This document shows, in pieces, positions 36,901 to 50,000 of a stretch of 64,000 nucleotides of DNA (within the stretch, counting starts at the first letter, position 1; every line of letters starts with the position of its first letter). Below the pieces are notes generated by a model, which saw only the letters and a list, made by a program, of their open reading frames with translations, made no database searches and was not told where the DNA came from. A program made the translations under genes and the position numbers. Source of the DNA: Datnioides undecimradiatus (Eukaryota; Chordata; Actinopteri; Lobotiformes; Datnioididae); assembly GCA_008933995.1 (NCBI GenBank), contig WARS01000012.1, positions 6,138,001-6,202,000 on the forward strand, written 5' to 3'.

Positions 36901-38294
36901 CCAGCAGTGCTTCTTGACTCTGTTCGCTTCCCGCTGTCAAGGCTGCAGCCAGCCCATTCTGGAAAACTACATCTCAGCTCTCAACTCTCTCTGGCACCCA
37001 CAGTGCTTCGTATGTAGGGTGAGTGTTTTAAGTGGGCTTGAGGGCTGTGTGAGTGATAATGTCTGTTGCATTTGACACATACTTGCACATGTCGCCACGC
37101 TGGTAAAATGAACAAAGGTTTGATCACTGGTGTGTCGCGGTTGCAGCTCCTATAGATTTAATATGAGAAAGATGCATGTGGGTTGGAGAACTTAAGGGTA
37201 CAACTGAGTTTTCTTGTCAACAAACAGAAGTTATGTTTACCTTCGGTGTTTATCCTTTAACTTGTTCCTCGTTCAAAGCTGATTTATTTGAACAATTTGA
37301 AAAATGTGCTATCTGTCTTCACTGGAAAGCCATGACAGATGGCTATGGTCATACCATTGTTAGCAAAGAGGTCAAAGCTTCTGTAATACTCGTGGAAATT
37401 TGTGAGATTTTTAATGAGTTTATGCTTACACACATATTGCGAATGGTGGGGTTATTTAAGGCAACTTAATTTTATTGAAAGACTAATTGGTGTGTTTTCA
37501 GGGACAATAAATGAACAAATGAATTACATTTGAGTCTGCTCCACAACAACTGGAATCTGCCGCCAGATCGTAATGCAGGGAAATAAACAATATGCATGAA
37601 ATTATATAAAATAAATAAAACGTGAAAAGTGGGATTCTGCTGTGTAATTTGCATATATGACCTCAGTATTTCTAAAATACACAGCTCTGTCCTGAAAATA
37701 AGTCATAGGACATTTCTTAGACCAATGAACCCATATTTATCTCATATGATTCTTTGAGCAAGACACTTAATCCATAACTGTGAAGTGAAGCTGCTTGGTG
37801 ACCACCAGTGGTATGACGTGTTCATGTGTGTCACTGTGTGAGTGTGAGCAGGGTGTTCCTGAAAAAAGACTCTGTAAAACTGCCATGGAAAAAAAAAAAT
37901 CCAAAAACTAAAAATATACATGAATTATGTCATGAGAAAGTTTTTATTTCACATGACAACTTTCTAATTACAGTTCGATGAGTCAGGACTCTCTGCTGTG
38001 GCTAAAACTTGCTGCTTTTTTCTTCAGGAGTGCTACAGCCCTTTTGTCAATGGCAGCTTCTTTGAGCATGATGGTAACCCTCTGTGCGAAGCCCACTACC
38101 ACCAGTCCCGTGGCAGCATGTGTCAGGCCTGCCAGCTGCCGATCCTGGGCCGCTGCGTCACTGCCATGGGTGCCAAATTCCACCCCCATCACCTTGTGTG
38201 TCACTTCTGCCTGAAGCCCTTGAGCAAAGGCTGCTTCAAGGAGCAGGAGAACAAGCCCTACTGCCACCCCTGCTTCATCAAACTCTTTGGCTGA
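29728..38294 (+). CDS. tgfb1i1: TGF-beta-1-induced transcript 1 protein (Hic-5), paxillin family
   Basis: Eleven coding exons: 29728-29740, 32630-32778, 32962-33017, 33432-33568, 33648-33729, 34141-34225, 35617-35799, 35956-36129, 36249-36330, 36870-37018 and 38028-38294. They encode 458 residues (human 461). Four leucine-rich LD motifs that dock FAK/PYK2, vinculin and GIT proteins are visible: LD1 [11 protein letters not shown] (about 4-14), LD2 [15 protein letters not shown] (about 100-114), LD3 [13 protein letters not shown] (about 156-168) and LD4 [13 protein letters not shown] (about 201-213). Four LIM zinc-binding domains follow from about residue 222 to the end, each with the Cys/His pattern, closing with [10 protein letters not shown]. 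Hic-5 is a focal-adhesion scaffold and steroid-receptor coactivator prominent in smooth muscle and mechanosensing. The word [11 protein letters not shown] and the spacing favour Hic-5 over paxillin or leupaxin. A possible extra 51-nt exon lies in intron 1. Confidence 0.95.
30873..30902. repeat. (TG)n microsatellite
   Basis: About 15 TG units in tgfb1i1 intron 1. Confidence 0.9.
32241..32291 (+). other. tgfb1i1: Candidate 51-nt cassette exon of tgfb1i1
   Basis: A strong acceptor (ctctccttag) and a fair donor (G|GTACGT) bracket 51 nt. The stretch is open in the required phase (1-1) and would encode [16 protein letters not shown] between the MDDL- and [10 protein letters not shown] halves of LD1. 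If used, it would separate LD1 from the start Met without changing frame. I know of no mammalian counterpart, and it may be a chance arrangement. Confidence 0.35.
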
Positions 38295-38928
38295 GGACAC
38301 AGCAGGACTAACTCCCTACTGCCCCCCCTACTGGGTCACCAAGTAAAGATGCTGTTTGACTCTGAGTTCTCAATTTATTTTTGTTTTAATACTGTGGGAA
38401 TGAGGGTGGAGCTGGTCTCTTTCTTGGTTTTAGGAATCTTAGAGTTGTTAGAGTGAGGGGAATTAAAAGAGAATCATCCAACCTAATTAATTTCTGTTTA
38501 TTTCACCAAAAAGTGGACTGCGTCTCGTCTGGCAGTTTATAATATGACTCCAGCGTTGGTTAGACAGATACAAAATGATGCCCAATAAGTTTGTCACGTA
38601 TGTAGGTTTGTTACATACTGTATTGATTCAAATTGAATATTGAAAATTGAATTCTTTTGCCAAAGGTAGAGAAGAAATGCTATACTGAGAGCAAGTTTAT
38701 TGTTTCAGTAAAGGACTTGTACTGTTGCGCAAGGAAATCCCCTTTAATATATTTGCTTTTTCTTGCAAAAAGTACCAAGTGCCACTGCAATTGCATTTAT
38801 ATATTTTCTGCTGACTGCTAAATATTGTATGTTTTTGTGTAACAAACTATGCTGCCATATGTTTGTCAGATATTTTGCATTATAACATCACTGTTGCTCT
38901 ATGCAATTTGCCAAAAACAAATCCAAAG

Positions 38929-38934
38929 AATAAA
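38929..38934 (+). terminator. tgfb1i1: tgfb1i1 poly(A) signal
   Basis: AATAAA, overlapping a second AATAAA, about 635 bp past the stop codon. Confidence 0.65.
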
Positions 38935-38959
38935 ATAAAAGAGATCACCACTTGTCTTG

Positions 38960-40000
38960 CTGTTTCATGGGCGAATATATCAGTGTACCGAGAGAAAAGG
39001 ATCTTTCAGAACATGTGTCTGTTCTAAAGAAGAAAAACAACTACATGTGTTTTTAATATACCATGACACATTAAAGTAGTTTAAAATCTGCACATCCCTA
39101 CACAAAGTATGTAGACTTTGTGAGAAGTACAACCTGGATAAATAATCCTGAGCTTTTTTATTTATTTATTATTACAATGTTGCATTTTACAGACAAAGCA
39201 GGAGGAACATAACCTTTTTTTTTTTTAGTTTGTGATGCCGTAATTTACATGCAAGCTGATCCAGTCCTAAATGAATACGTTATCCTTCAGTTAATGAGAA
39301 AAATTCAATTCTAAAATCACCAGATTTAGAGATTTTCACTACACAGGGTCGGTCCAGGTATGAAAAATGTTGTTTGAAATGTAAACAATGACGTAAGCTT
39401 TGAGACAAATGTAGTGTGGTTAAAAAAAAGCACATTAATTACCACTGATACGTAGAAGAATAAAGTTGCGTGAAAAGTACATTTTCAAGTACAAGTGTCT
39501 GTTACATTGTATAACTTAACAGAAACCACCTTTTCATCCATTTATTCCCACACAAAAACGAAGCCATCACAGTATTTTAAATTTATTTGAGGATTGTAAA
39601 TGAGCGTTCAATTTTACAAAGACAGTGTGGCGCTAAAAATGCTGCTGCTGTGTAAACCACTAGATGTCGCTCTTTGTTCACGGTCACCTAGGCGACCAAT
39701 TTTGAGCTCGAGCTAAACTATTTTTAAAAAAGTAGTGGCATCTATCTGATTAATGTCTTATTGAAAAAATTGAAAAACGCGGAAAAAAGAACTATAAATT
39801 CCTCGACAAACTATTAAAATATCCACAGACTGAAGCAGGCAGTGGATGAGAGGAGACGACAGCTGCGTGAAGCGCGTTGACGTGTGCACGCAGCGCCACA
39901 CAGGTGAGTTCATTTAAAAGTTAATGAGCCTCCCTCGCGACCTGAGAGAAGAAAGCAGGTAACCTTTCGAAGAAAGTCACCGTCGCCCGCCTGAGAGTAA
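38960..40000. other. Spacer and promoter region between tgfb1i1 and patl2
   Basis: No gene is supported in 38.96-39.9 kb. The last 200 bp are GC-richer and contain the presumed patl2 5' end. A near-consensus CTCF word lies at 39657-39670. Confidence 0.5.
39657..39670 (+). promoter_or_regulatory. Near-consensus CTCF motif upstream of patl2
   Basis: CCACTAGATGTCGC matches the CTCF core with one mismatch (GGC changed to GTC). It lies about 365 bp upstream of the patl2 start and points right, whereas the better site at 20.7 kb points left. Confidence 0.3.
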
Positions 40001-40021
40001 AAAAAAACTTGAAAATACACA

Positions 40022-43000
40022 ATGAGTGATTCAGAACAGCAACAAGTAAGTCAGTGTCATTTGGCTGCCTTTTGTATGTATGGACATTGTTTGTACCCAG
40101 CACGTGGGCGTACAGAACTAGGTACTTTCTAGAAACTTGCTCGTGTATCTTTGCTTATTTGTAATGATATATTCTTTTTCTTGCTTCAATTTCCACATTG
40201 TTCCTTCCACCCAGCAGGCTGAGAAGGTGTCTCAGGTTGAGAAAGTGTCTCAGCCCGAGTGGCCTGAAAATGGACATGCGTGGAGTGATGGAGAGGATGG
40301 GACTGACATGGACTGTGGGCTTCTTCAGGCCATGGCTGAAGAGGATGAGGAGATAAACGTGTACAATGAGGAGACGTTTGGCATGGGTGTGTAGATGATG
40401 TGGTACCGCTTTTCCATAATTTCTACAGAATATCATATATTTGCTAGTTTTATTCCTTAGAGGGTTTAATCCAGGGTCCTCTGCTCCAGCATCAGTCCTG
40501 TCAGTTAGAGCAGATGTGGTGTTGAAGTGTTTCTTTCCTCAACACTATAAAAATGTTTAGAGAACTGGAAATTTTAGAGGTCTCACATTTTTGGAAGTGA
40601 ACATGCACAAAAACACACTTTCTTGCTAATCAGATGAGAAGTTTGATAGCACTCTGGTGTCTATATGTTGATTGTGGAGTTTAGGACACCTGCTGGCTTA
40701 GCTTAGCTTAAAGACTGGAAACAGGTGGAAACTGATAGCCTAGCTCTATACAGAGCAATACAGCATTTTACTTGACTATGTGCTGGACTATTTCTTGGAA
40801 GGTACCAGTTACTACACAACAAGAGAAGACCCCAGAAAGTTAATGGTCCTGATTTTGTCACCCTCAGACAGAACCAGGGTGTATACACATTTGGTTCCAG
40901 ATTCATAAAAGCAGTCTCACTTCGATTTATTTCCAGTATAATTTATTTACAGATTTATACACATCAGTACATCAGTCAAGTCAGTCTCTCTCTCTCATAT
41001 AAAAGATTAATATTATAAAGTAAAGTGTAACACAAGTGTCAATGTGCAGACTCAAGAACTAATTAGCTGCTTAGGTGCAGCACATTAAACATCTTGGACC
41101 TGCAATTGTCACTTGGATCCAGTGAGATGTTGATGTGGTCATAACCTCATAAGTTTGTTTTACTGTGGTCAATCAAATGCGCACAGACAAGAGAACTACC
41201 CTCAGACCGTATATCAACATTTATCTGTATCATAGATCTTGATGCACACGCCCCCACAGTGGATCTCAGCAGTGGCCTCCTTCAGTTTGGAGAGCTGCCA
41301 CAGCCGCCACCACCTCCACCGCCAGACCCCAAACCACCAGCCCGCCACAGCTCCCCCTCCCATCCCAGACAGAGGCCACAGTATCTGCCGCGGGCTCCCC
41401 CAGGGCAGCGTGGCAGAGGTAGGGGACAGAGAGGAGGACTGGGCAGGGGACAGATGTTTGAGGACCCAGCTGTGATGAGGATAGTGCAGGGACGTCCAAG
41501 CCTCAAGGTGATGCAGATTTATTTACTGTCTGAAAGTTGGTATTTAACATGTTATTTCATAACATCTTTTGCCTTTTAAGGGTCTTGACAGTGCCATAGT
41601 GGACTGTGGGAATGCCATGTATTGCAGTTCCTTTGAGGATGACGTATGTGACCACTTTTAAAGGCATTTTTGTCATGCATTTTGTTCACACTGCTTGCTA
41701 TTTTCAATCGCTTTTTTTTTTTTATATGTTCAGTACATGGCACCCTCTTCGAGAAAGACCAGAAGAATCTCAGGATCAGTACTCCAGGTTAAGACCACTA
41801 AGAAACATGTGATGTAATCTACATGCCCGTGGGTCACTTAAACAAATAGTTGTCTGATTTTATTCTGTTTCTTAGGACAGTGCTATAGTGTGTGTGATTG
41901 ATGGTCGCAGAGGTCAGCACCTGACCTCCAACTTCCTGGATTTGCCATATCCTGTCTCTTCCTTCAGGGGCAGGAGATGGGAACCCAGAGGATCCTACCC
42001 CAGAAGACAGTTTGGCCAAAGAGGCCCCTCTCAGGTGGAAATTGCATTTTACCAGTTGATCAATTATTACGTCTGTATGAGTAAATAGGTAGCTGGAACC
42101 AGGGATGATTTGCCACAGCATATAGCCTATCAACATATCCTGTCATATTTGTTTAATCTGTACTAAAAGCCACAGTCTGCTTTTGTAAGTGTCTTTTAAT
42201 ACATTACAACATCAAAGAGCCCACCTTTTTAAATTTGAGGTAGATGAATAACAATTTGTATATATTAAGTATGTATATAACATCTTCAGGATTAAGGTGT
42301 AGCCCTTTTTAAGTCCAACTTAGTTTCTTTCAAACTGTATTTCTTTAAACAGACACGTTCTTTGTTTGTGCTCTGTCAAATGTCTCACTGAATCTTAGTT
42401 TTCTCTTGTAGATTCATGCATCTATGGTACCAGGATCACCCATCCACCCTCCCATCTCTCGTCAGCCGTTAACTCCACGCCAACATTACAATCAGGTTAA
42501 TTGCATAATAAATCAGACCTACTCTGCTATAAAGCTAAAGGGCAAATGTATTGACAAAGAACTGACTAAATCTACTTGTGTGTCTGTGTGTGACTCCTGA
42601 TGTCAGACAGGGGGATTCATGTTCCCTCTGAACAGGCCTTGCCCCTCCACTCCTCAGTCGCTGACTCCTAAGATGATGCAGCTTCGCTTTGGTGCCAACT
42701 CACCAAGACCGTCACCCTTTTACAGCCCCTCGTCTAATTCGGTCCAGCATTTCAGGTGTGTGACGATCTCTGGTCCCTCACAGGAATGTTTGATTTGTGC
42801 CAAAGTTTTGTCAAAGTTTAAGTATCCTGTGTATTTATGACTTAGCAACCTTGTTCAGCCCTCACAAGTATATAAAACTCTCTATATCAATCTAACATTC
42901 ATGATTTTCACACAATCCCTAGCAATAATGTGTGCGTTTACAGGGTAATGTTAGCATTGGATAACTACTTCCTGGATATAGAAGATGCACAGCTGAGCTT

Positions 43001-46000
43001 AAATATTGACTGAGATAATATTAACACCATATATTAACACATTCTTCATGTTGAGGATAAAACATCGAGTCGTGACTTTACTGGAGGCCTAAACATAACC
43101 ACCACCTGCTTGAAAGGACATGACAGCAGATTGTAGGCAGTACACTCAATTTATTGATCCCCCTTTTTCCATGACTTCTTGAGCTAAAAAATAGATGGCC
43201 TATAAAAGTACAAGTTAAAACTGAAGATACTGATAAAAAATAAAACTGAAAACAGCTACAGTGAAAAACATTCATGCTACAAAAAGAGACAAAAAACTGA
43301 CATGAAGCTAGGACCACATTCTGAAGATGTCCTGTACAATGTATTTTCCATGAATATTGGATCATTTTGAACGTGAAGACACAATTCTGGGATGTTTGAA
43401 TTTCCAACTTTAACATTTTGTGCAATAAAGCATAATGTGATGTGTTAGTGCTAGTACCGTGCTGTCACTTTTTATGTTTCTTCATGGAAACTGATTGGTG
43501 AAAGCATCCATGATGCCCTGAATGTGACCTGCAGGTACCCTGGTCCTGTCACACAGCTTCACCCACAACATAAACGACTACTTAGTCAAAAACAACGGAT
43601 TTTCCAAAGGTCGGTGCGATGCCACTTCAAGTTTTTGTATCTATTTTGATGGAAAGGGCTGAGGCTTATTAACAGGAAAAAAAAAAACTGTTTGTAGGAA
43701 ACCAGAGGGCTGGGATCCGTACTGTAATCTCATGACAGCCAAAGAGAAGGAGTGGATCACCAGGCTGCAGATGATTCAGCTGCAAAGTGAGCATCCATAC
43801 CTTGAGGACTACTATTACCAGGTAGATTTTGAGCCAAATATCCAAGTTTTACTTCTGTCTTGTGTATTTCTGTATTAGAAACACAGAAAACACAGATCTT
43901 GAATACATGAATACAAGAGGGCATTTCATAGTTCAAACTTTGTCATAGGAGTATTATCGGCGAATAGAAGCTAAGATGGCAGAGGAGGAGCTGGGCATCA
44001 GGGGCAAGAGGGAGCCACCCAAGCTCACCACACCGTACATCACGAAAACTGACTCCTACACCCCAGGTTTTTCTCTTCTGACATTTTCATGCTGTTAGAC
44101 TCCTCAACCAATACTCGTCTGTGTCAACTGCAGTTATTACAGTGCTGTCAAAGCAGTAAGCCTATCTTCCTAGGCTACATACAGTAAATGCTGCCCTAAC
44201 TTGGCAGTGATGGTTGATGCTGCTCTATGCAGCTTGAAAGGAAAACTTTCTGACACAATTCAAGTTGAGTTTGTTTTGTTGTAAAATATACTCCATACTA
44301 CATAACCTATGTTTTTACAGTGAATATTCCCATTAAGACACCTTTGTTAACTTAACTTGTATTTACTTCATCATGTCTGCACACACACTTTTGAAACCAA
44401 ACTTGCACCTTTGTGTGTGAGGTTGATGCAGGATCTTTATCTGCTCAAGCTTGCAAAAACATTTTAAAGGCTGAACATGCTTTTGCTGTTCCAGTGGTGC
44501 ACATTGAAGGCTCTCTCGGTCAGGTTGCTGTGTCCACATGTTACTCTCCTCGTCGTGCCATCAGTGCAGTTCACGCAGTCCAAGCTCAAGGTCCACTTGA
44601 GGTAACTGTTTTTAAGACAGCTCGCATCTCATAATTGTATTAATCTGCCCTGTCCAAAACTGAGCATTATTTTGACATTACAGGAGCAAAAAGACATCAG
44701 ACAACAGCGGTTAGAGGTGCTTAGCAAAATAGAAAAGGTAATTTCAGTTTTTTTATCTAGTTTTTTTTTTTTTGCATTGTCCTCTAACAGTTAATCACAC
44801 CTTTTCTTCACTGCAGTTGTTTATAGTTCTGTTGGAGGTTGAAGAGAGTGAGAGGATGAAGACCACAGTGTTGTCCGAAGCAGAGGAAAGAAGATTGATG
44901 GAGAAGAGACAGAGAAAAGTGGAGCACATCTACTCCCTGCTGCAACACCACACAACCCTGTGAGTTACAAACACCACACCAATCGCAAGAAGTGATGCAT
45001 ATTGTCTAAATATTAATAGAAAATTTATTTAAACCTATTCTAGTTTCTAGCTTTCTTAATTGGGCTATAGCATTCACATTAATTGGACATTTGTAATTGG
45101 ACAAAGTTGAGCAAATAATTTTCTCAAATGTTTTGATGTAGAGATTCAGGAGGGGAGTTTCTTCCTTTCCTGCTGGTCTCAAAAGGCAAAAGACTTGTTG
45201 CCCGTCTGCTCCCGTTCCTCAAACATGATGCTGCGCTGAAAATCTTGAGCATTGTGACCTCCAATCTACCCTTTCTGATGAGCAGAGACAATGAAGAGGT
45301 TTGTATATTTCTCAAAAGAGCCCAAAAAACTTTCCCTTTTCATTATTTGTAGCAAAACGGTTGTACTTGTACAGGTTCACTTGAAACTATGTAGACCTTT
45401 TGAGTTTAGACAGTTTTACTCAAACAATTTTGTGTCAATTAAAGGCAATTGATTTACCTGATGTTGTTTTATATAATGGAAATGATTATGATGATCTGAT
45501 CTTTCAAGGCTCTTCCAGTTCTCTACTCACCTCTTCGAAATGTGATCGGAGGCTTGACATTCAGTCAGCTCATCGGGGTCCTCAAAGATCTGACATCTGA
45601 GTCTCTGTCCACATACGAGTCACTCACACTGGCATGTCAAAACAAGGTCTGTGCTCTCTGCTGCTATGTGATTTTTATGTTTGCATGAAGACTTTTTGAC
45701 CTATTCTCATCAACGTCCTTTCAGTTTGGACTGTCCTTGCTGTATGCTCTCCTGTCCCATGGAGAGAAGCTGCTGTCCTCAGGTGTTCCTCTAGAGCCCA
45801 GCATTGGGGACTTTGAGACCTGGTTCGGATTTTACAGCTAATATTTTATGATGGGTAATAAAACTTGAACATTATTTGTGTTTTTATTCCCCAAGTTTGA
45901 CATCAGTGTTCCTGTTGTCATTTAGGACTGACACAATATTCCGGGTGGCAGGACAGCTGTCCCAGTGTTCATTGGTGGAGCCACTCCAGCTGCCTTCAAA

Positions 46001-46236
46001 CCTGCTCACGCTCTTCTGCCGTTACCTGGACAAGCGCACAGTACATCAGCTGAAAAGCAACATGGAGTAAGTTTTGTTTTTGTTTGTTTTTTTTGTTGTT
46101 GTTGGTTTTTGTATTTCTTTTCTTTTGCCATGCAGTTCTAAAAACTAATATATATTTGGTGGACACATTCCCGATCATCACTCCCAAATATCTTTTATTC
46201 AGATCTGCCACCGGATTCCTGGCTCTTCCATCTTAA
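40022..46236 (+). CDS. patl2: Pat1-family mRNA decay/translation repressor PATL2 (Pat1a)
   Basis: Nineteen coding exons: 40022-40045, 40218-40386, 41236-41507, 41581-41643, 41734-41787, 41876-42034, 42412-42495, 42607-42755, 43535-43609, 43698-43821, 43949-44066, 44495-44601, 44684-44737, 44817-44959, 45142-45298, 45509-45646, 45725-45822, 45926-46066 and 46203-46236. They close in frame at 720 residues. The N-terminus keeps the acidic Pat1 segment ([15 protein letters not shown]). An RG-rich run ([14 protein letters not shown]) and [17 protein letters not shown] follow. The core has [31 protein letters not shown], the PATL2-type signature [20 protein letters not shown], and the C-terminal Pat-C helical domain ([31 protein letters not shown]). 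Pat1 proteins link deadenylated mRNA to DDX6, LSM1-7 and decapping. The PATL2 form is oocyte-enriched and represses maternal mRNA in vertebrates. The intron 17 donor (TG|GTTCGG) is weak. Confidence 0.93.
40570..40870. mobile_element. Foldback MITE-like repeat in patl2 intron 2 (partial)
   Basis: Words such as ttcttgctaatcagatgaga, then gatagcactctggtgtc, ggcttagcttagctta, aagactggaaacaggtggaa and gtgctggactatttcttgg match a very abundant percomorph element with long terminal inverted repeats. Only the left arm and part of the centre are present. It carries no coding capacity. A more complete copy lies in the calymmin-like gene near 60.6-61.0 kb. Confidence 0.6.
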
Positions 46237-46998
46237 GGTGGGCAGAGGCTAAAGAGACATTCAGCTAATGACCAGGTTGGGCACACTAGAGTGCAAGGAA
46301 CAGAGGCAACACTGATTTCAAAAAAGTCCTCAGTGTTCATAACAGAAGCTATATAATGTAATTTGATGTATTCAAAATGCTTTATTCTTATTCCCTCCCT
46401 CATCCCTTCACGTTTTTGCACATTCAAACTGTTTCCCTTTTTATTTCCTTTATCTGATCATTTTACTCTCCTCTCTTTGGTCTCCAGTAGGCTGCATCAG
46501 TGCAAGTTTTTCTGAAAATGACAAACCTGATGTTTTCTTTTCTTTTTAACCTTTCAAAACAAATGTTGCCACCATGTCATGAGATCGCCTTATACTGAGA
46601 TGGTAACATTACATTAATTAGCCCAAATGTCAGTTAATCCCATTTATAGGACAAGAGACTTGAGGTTTCACTTACTAAGATGAATGTGATGGATCAGATA
46701 TTGGTGACCAGGTTGAGGATTGTATAGTAATTTATGATTGTACAGCTGAATCTATATGTTTATTATAATAACCATTAAGGAAGTTTGCATGGCATGGTCC
46801 ATCAACATGAGCTGTGCAGTTTTGGGTTTTTTGTAAAAAGACATGCATTGTGTATACACGTGTAGCAATACTAAATATGATGTATTTGATGTCCTTTTCC
46901 ATCTTAGATGTTTCAGTTGTAAAGAGATTTTTATTTACTGTATTCATTTGGAAACAGTTATAATTTAAATTGCACCCTTGTAGAGCACTTGCAACACA

Positions 46999-47004
46999 AA
47001 TAAA
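46999..47004 (+). terminator. patl2: Candidate patl2 poly(A) signal
   Basis: AATAAA about 760 bp past the patl2 stop codon, followed by A/T-rich sequence. Confidence 0.4.
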
Positions 47005-47009
47005 AAAAA

Positions 47010-50000
47010 TCTTTAAAATGCTTAACGGTTTGATCAAGTCTGCAGAAAATGCACCTTAACACCAGGACTGTGGGATGAGATTTGCACAGTAAAAGTCCCG
47101 GACGTGAGATTTTACTCAGGTCTGGTTTGGGTGATGCTGCACGTCTCTGCTGTGTTTGGGGGAGCGCATGAAGGTTAAACCCCAAAAGTCTTTAAAAGGC
47201 CCAAAACAAATTGTTTCATCACCTCACATCACAATACTTAACTTTTCCTAATTTTATGAGAATTGCAGTGACCCTATCTGTAAAACGGTTAGTTACTGCT
47301 TTAGTACTTAACTACATACTATAGTTAATAAGGTCAAAAATGAGAAACATTTAAAGGCGAAATTGCAATGATTAACTTTACTCATACAACAGCGGGGTCT
47401 GTGGGTCCTAGACAATGAATATGTAAAGCCAGTGTCACTGAAACTCAAGCATAAGTACAAAGTTAAATGGACAGTGTCTATACAGGCCTTGGCTAAGTGT
47501 GGTCATTATCCTTTGATGGTGCACATTGCGCCTAACCTTGTTAACAAATCTGTGACCCAGATTTTTTTTTTTTTTTTCTTTTGGTCAAAGGGAGGTGAGT
47601 TTTAAGCAAACCAATAAACCTGTCCTGTGCTAAAACGCCAGTGTGCGACATTCCCAGAGAAGAAACTGGCATCGGGACATAATGTGACTCCAGACTAGTG
47701 AAGAGTTAATGACATGCATACGAATAAAGAACAGGACTCTGCAAATTAAAGGCACGGAGATGAGGGATTCACATAAAATGCAAGTAAGGTTTTTCTACTT
47801 AACAGGTAATCAGAACAGTAAGAGAATAAATGGTTACATGAGGCAAACAACCACTTCATACTGTTTGGATGTGATTATAGCAGCTGAGACTGTGTAAGTG
47901 ACTTTAATTCTCTGCCACTTTACAATGTCGTGCCAACATATGAGGGCCCTGTTTCTCTCAACTACTGTTTTCCTTTTTCTTTTGGTTTGTCAATGACCAG
48001 ACTATTAAAAGACTAATATTTTCCTGTAAGTAGTTTTTCTGTATTTAGGTTATGAACACAGGCTGTGCTGGAGACCAAGTGATGTAACCAAGCACTCTGA
48101 TTGGTCTCCAATATATTAAACAAATTCCTTGTTAAGAAATGCATTTTTCCATTTTTTTGGTTTGCTTTGGATGCTTAGCTCTTTAAATAGTTGGACTATA
48201 GTGTTAAAAATGTATTGACTATAGGCAAAAGAAAAATATTCTATAACGATCCGTGAGACTTTAGTCTTTTTGATTTAACCATGACTTGTGGCTCCCTGCT
48301 GACACGGTTGGTTTGTTAGACCCTCTGTTAAGTCCACTGCTACATTCTTGAAGAGTATCTGTCTCATGACCCCTGGCACCAACGTTTACTGTTCAAGAAC
48401 TGTTTTAATATCACACTTCCTAAAGTAATCTTTAGGAATATTGTAGATTGATTGTATTTGAAAGCATAAAACATAGAATATTGATTTTGCATGATGATGG
48501 AGATCAGTCTGGGTTTACTTGGACCTTGTTTAAAGCAGTGATGCCAGAGAATTTGTCTTTCTACAGTTGGAGTCCACTGGCTGTCGACCAAACACTCGAG
48601 TCAGATCCTCATTGGCCCTCCTGCCTCTAGCAGCTGCACAGATCTGGGCAAGAATATTGCAAACATTTCTACGTGGAGTCAGAGAGTCCTTGTTGAACAG
48701 TGGCTGCACTGTGGTCTTCGTGGGGTTTTTTTCCCACTGCGCATAGAACTAACATCGTGACCACCACCTCAGACCACACCGTAGCATAGAAATGAACCTG
48801 ACCTTAGCACAAGCTGCCCAGTGGCATTAACAAACACAATGTGTGTTTTTTTTTTTTTTTAATCACTTCATGTCAGCAGTGTGTTTGAAATAAGATTAAA
48901 CGTTCATCTTGGTTTTATACAGATAGTACAGGTGCACAAGGCAACACGTCAGTCAGCAGGTTCAGTAGATAGTGAGACACGGATTATTTGTTCAGTCGTT
49001 TTTGAGAATCATCCTGACGTGTGCATGCTGCTGTGTGGGAGGTCTACATAGTATATCAAAGTGAGGATTTGTAGGTAAATATATAAACTGTGTGTGGCTT
49101 TTAAGCATAATGACCCCTCCACCCCTCAACAGCTGAGCACAGACATACATTTTCCTTTCAGCACACCTGTCACTTGCAGGACGTACATACCTTTCCAAAG
49201 CCTTTCCTGGACAGGGCATCTTTAAACAAGACTAGCAGTCTACAGCCATGTTAGCATCTCTGTAAAGCTTACACAGGCACATATTAACTATAAGCATGTT
49301 AACATGCTTTCAATGATGTCTTATCTCTGTTTAGCATGTTAGCATGCTGACTTAACCTTTCTATCACCTACTAAACCTAAAACACAACTGATGCTGACTA
49401 TTTTCCTGTTGTAGCTGATCTGCATGCTGTCCTGCATATACACAATTTGATTTGGACATTGAGGTTAAAGGGTCAGAGTGGAAATCAAAAGACATTAGTT
49501 ACCAGTTAGTGAGAAGTTAGACTGATGGTTTGTCAGCAACAGCAGCAGAGGTGGTGAGATTGTTTGTAGAGAAGCCAAGTATGTGAGAGGTCTGGGTGGG
49601 CTGTGGGGTGAGACGTTAACCTCTCCTTGACCCCATAAGAAGAGGATTTGGACTTTAAGTGAGGAATCTATGTGAAAGGTGAGATATCTTTCTCTTTTTA
49701 CTTGCTTTTTTCTTTAAATATACAAGGGGCCAGTCTCACTCACGTGTGTGTGTGTATAGGCCGGGACCATGGAGACGTTATGGACAGAAAGAGGCATGGG
49801 CGGAGGATGAAGCTCACTCACAGTTTCCAGCATCTCTCTCTGCATGTTGAGGTGATGTCATTTCAGTCATAAAGTCCATTCATACATTAAACTGAGGATA
49901 GTTCACACAGGTTGCATGCTGCTCTGTTTGTACAGTATATAGTATGTGTTTTAGTCTACAGGAACATTTGGCCAAAGTAACTTAGAAAAACTGTTCTCAA

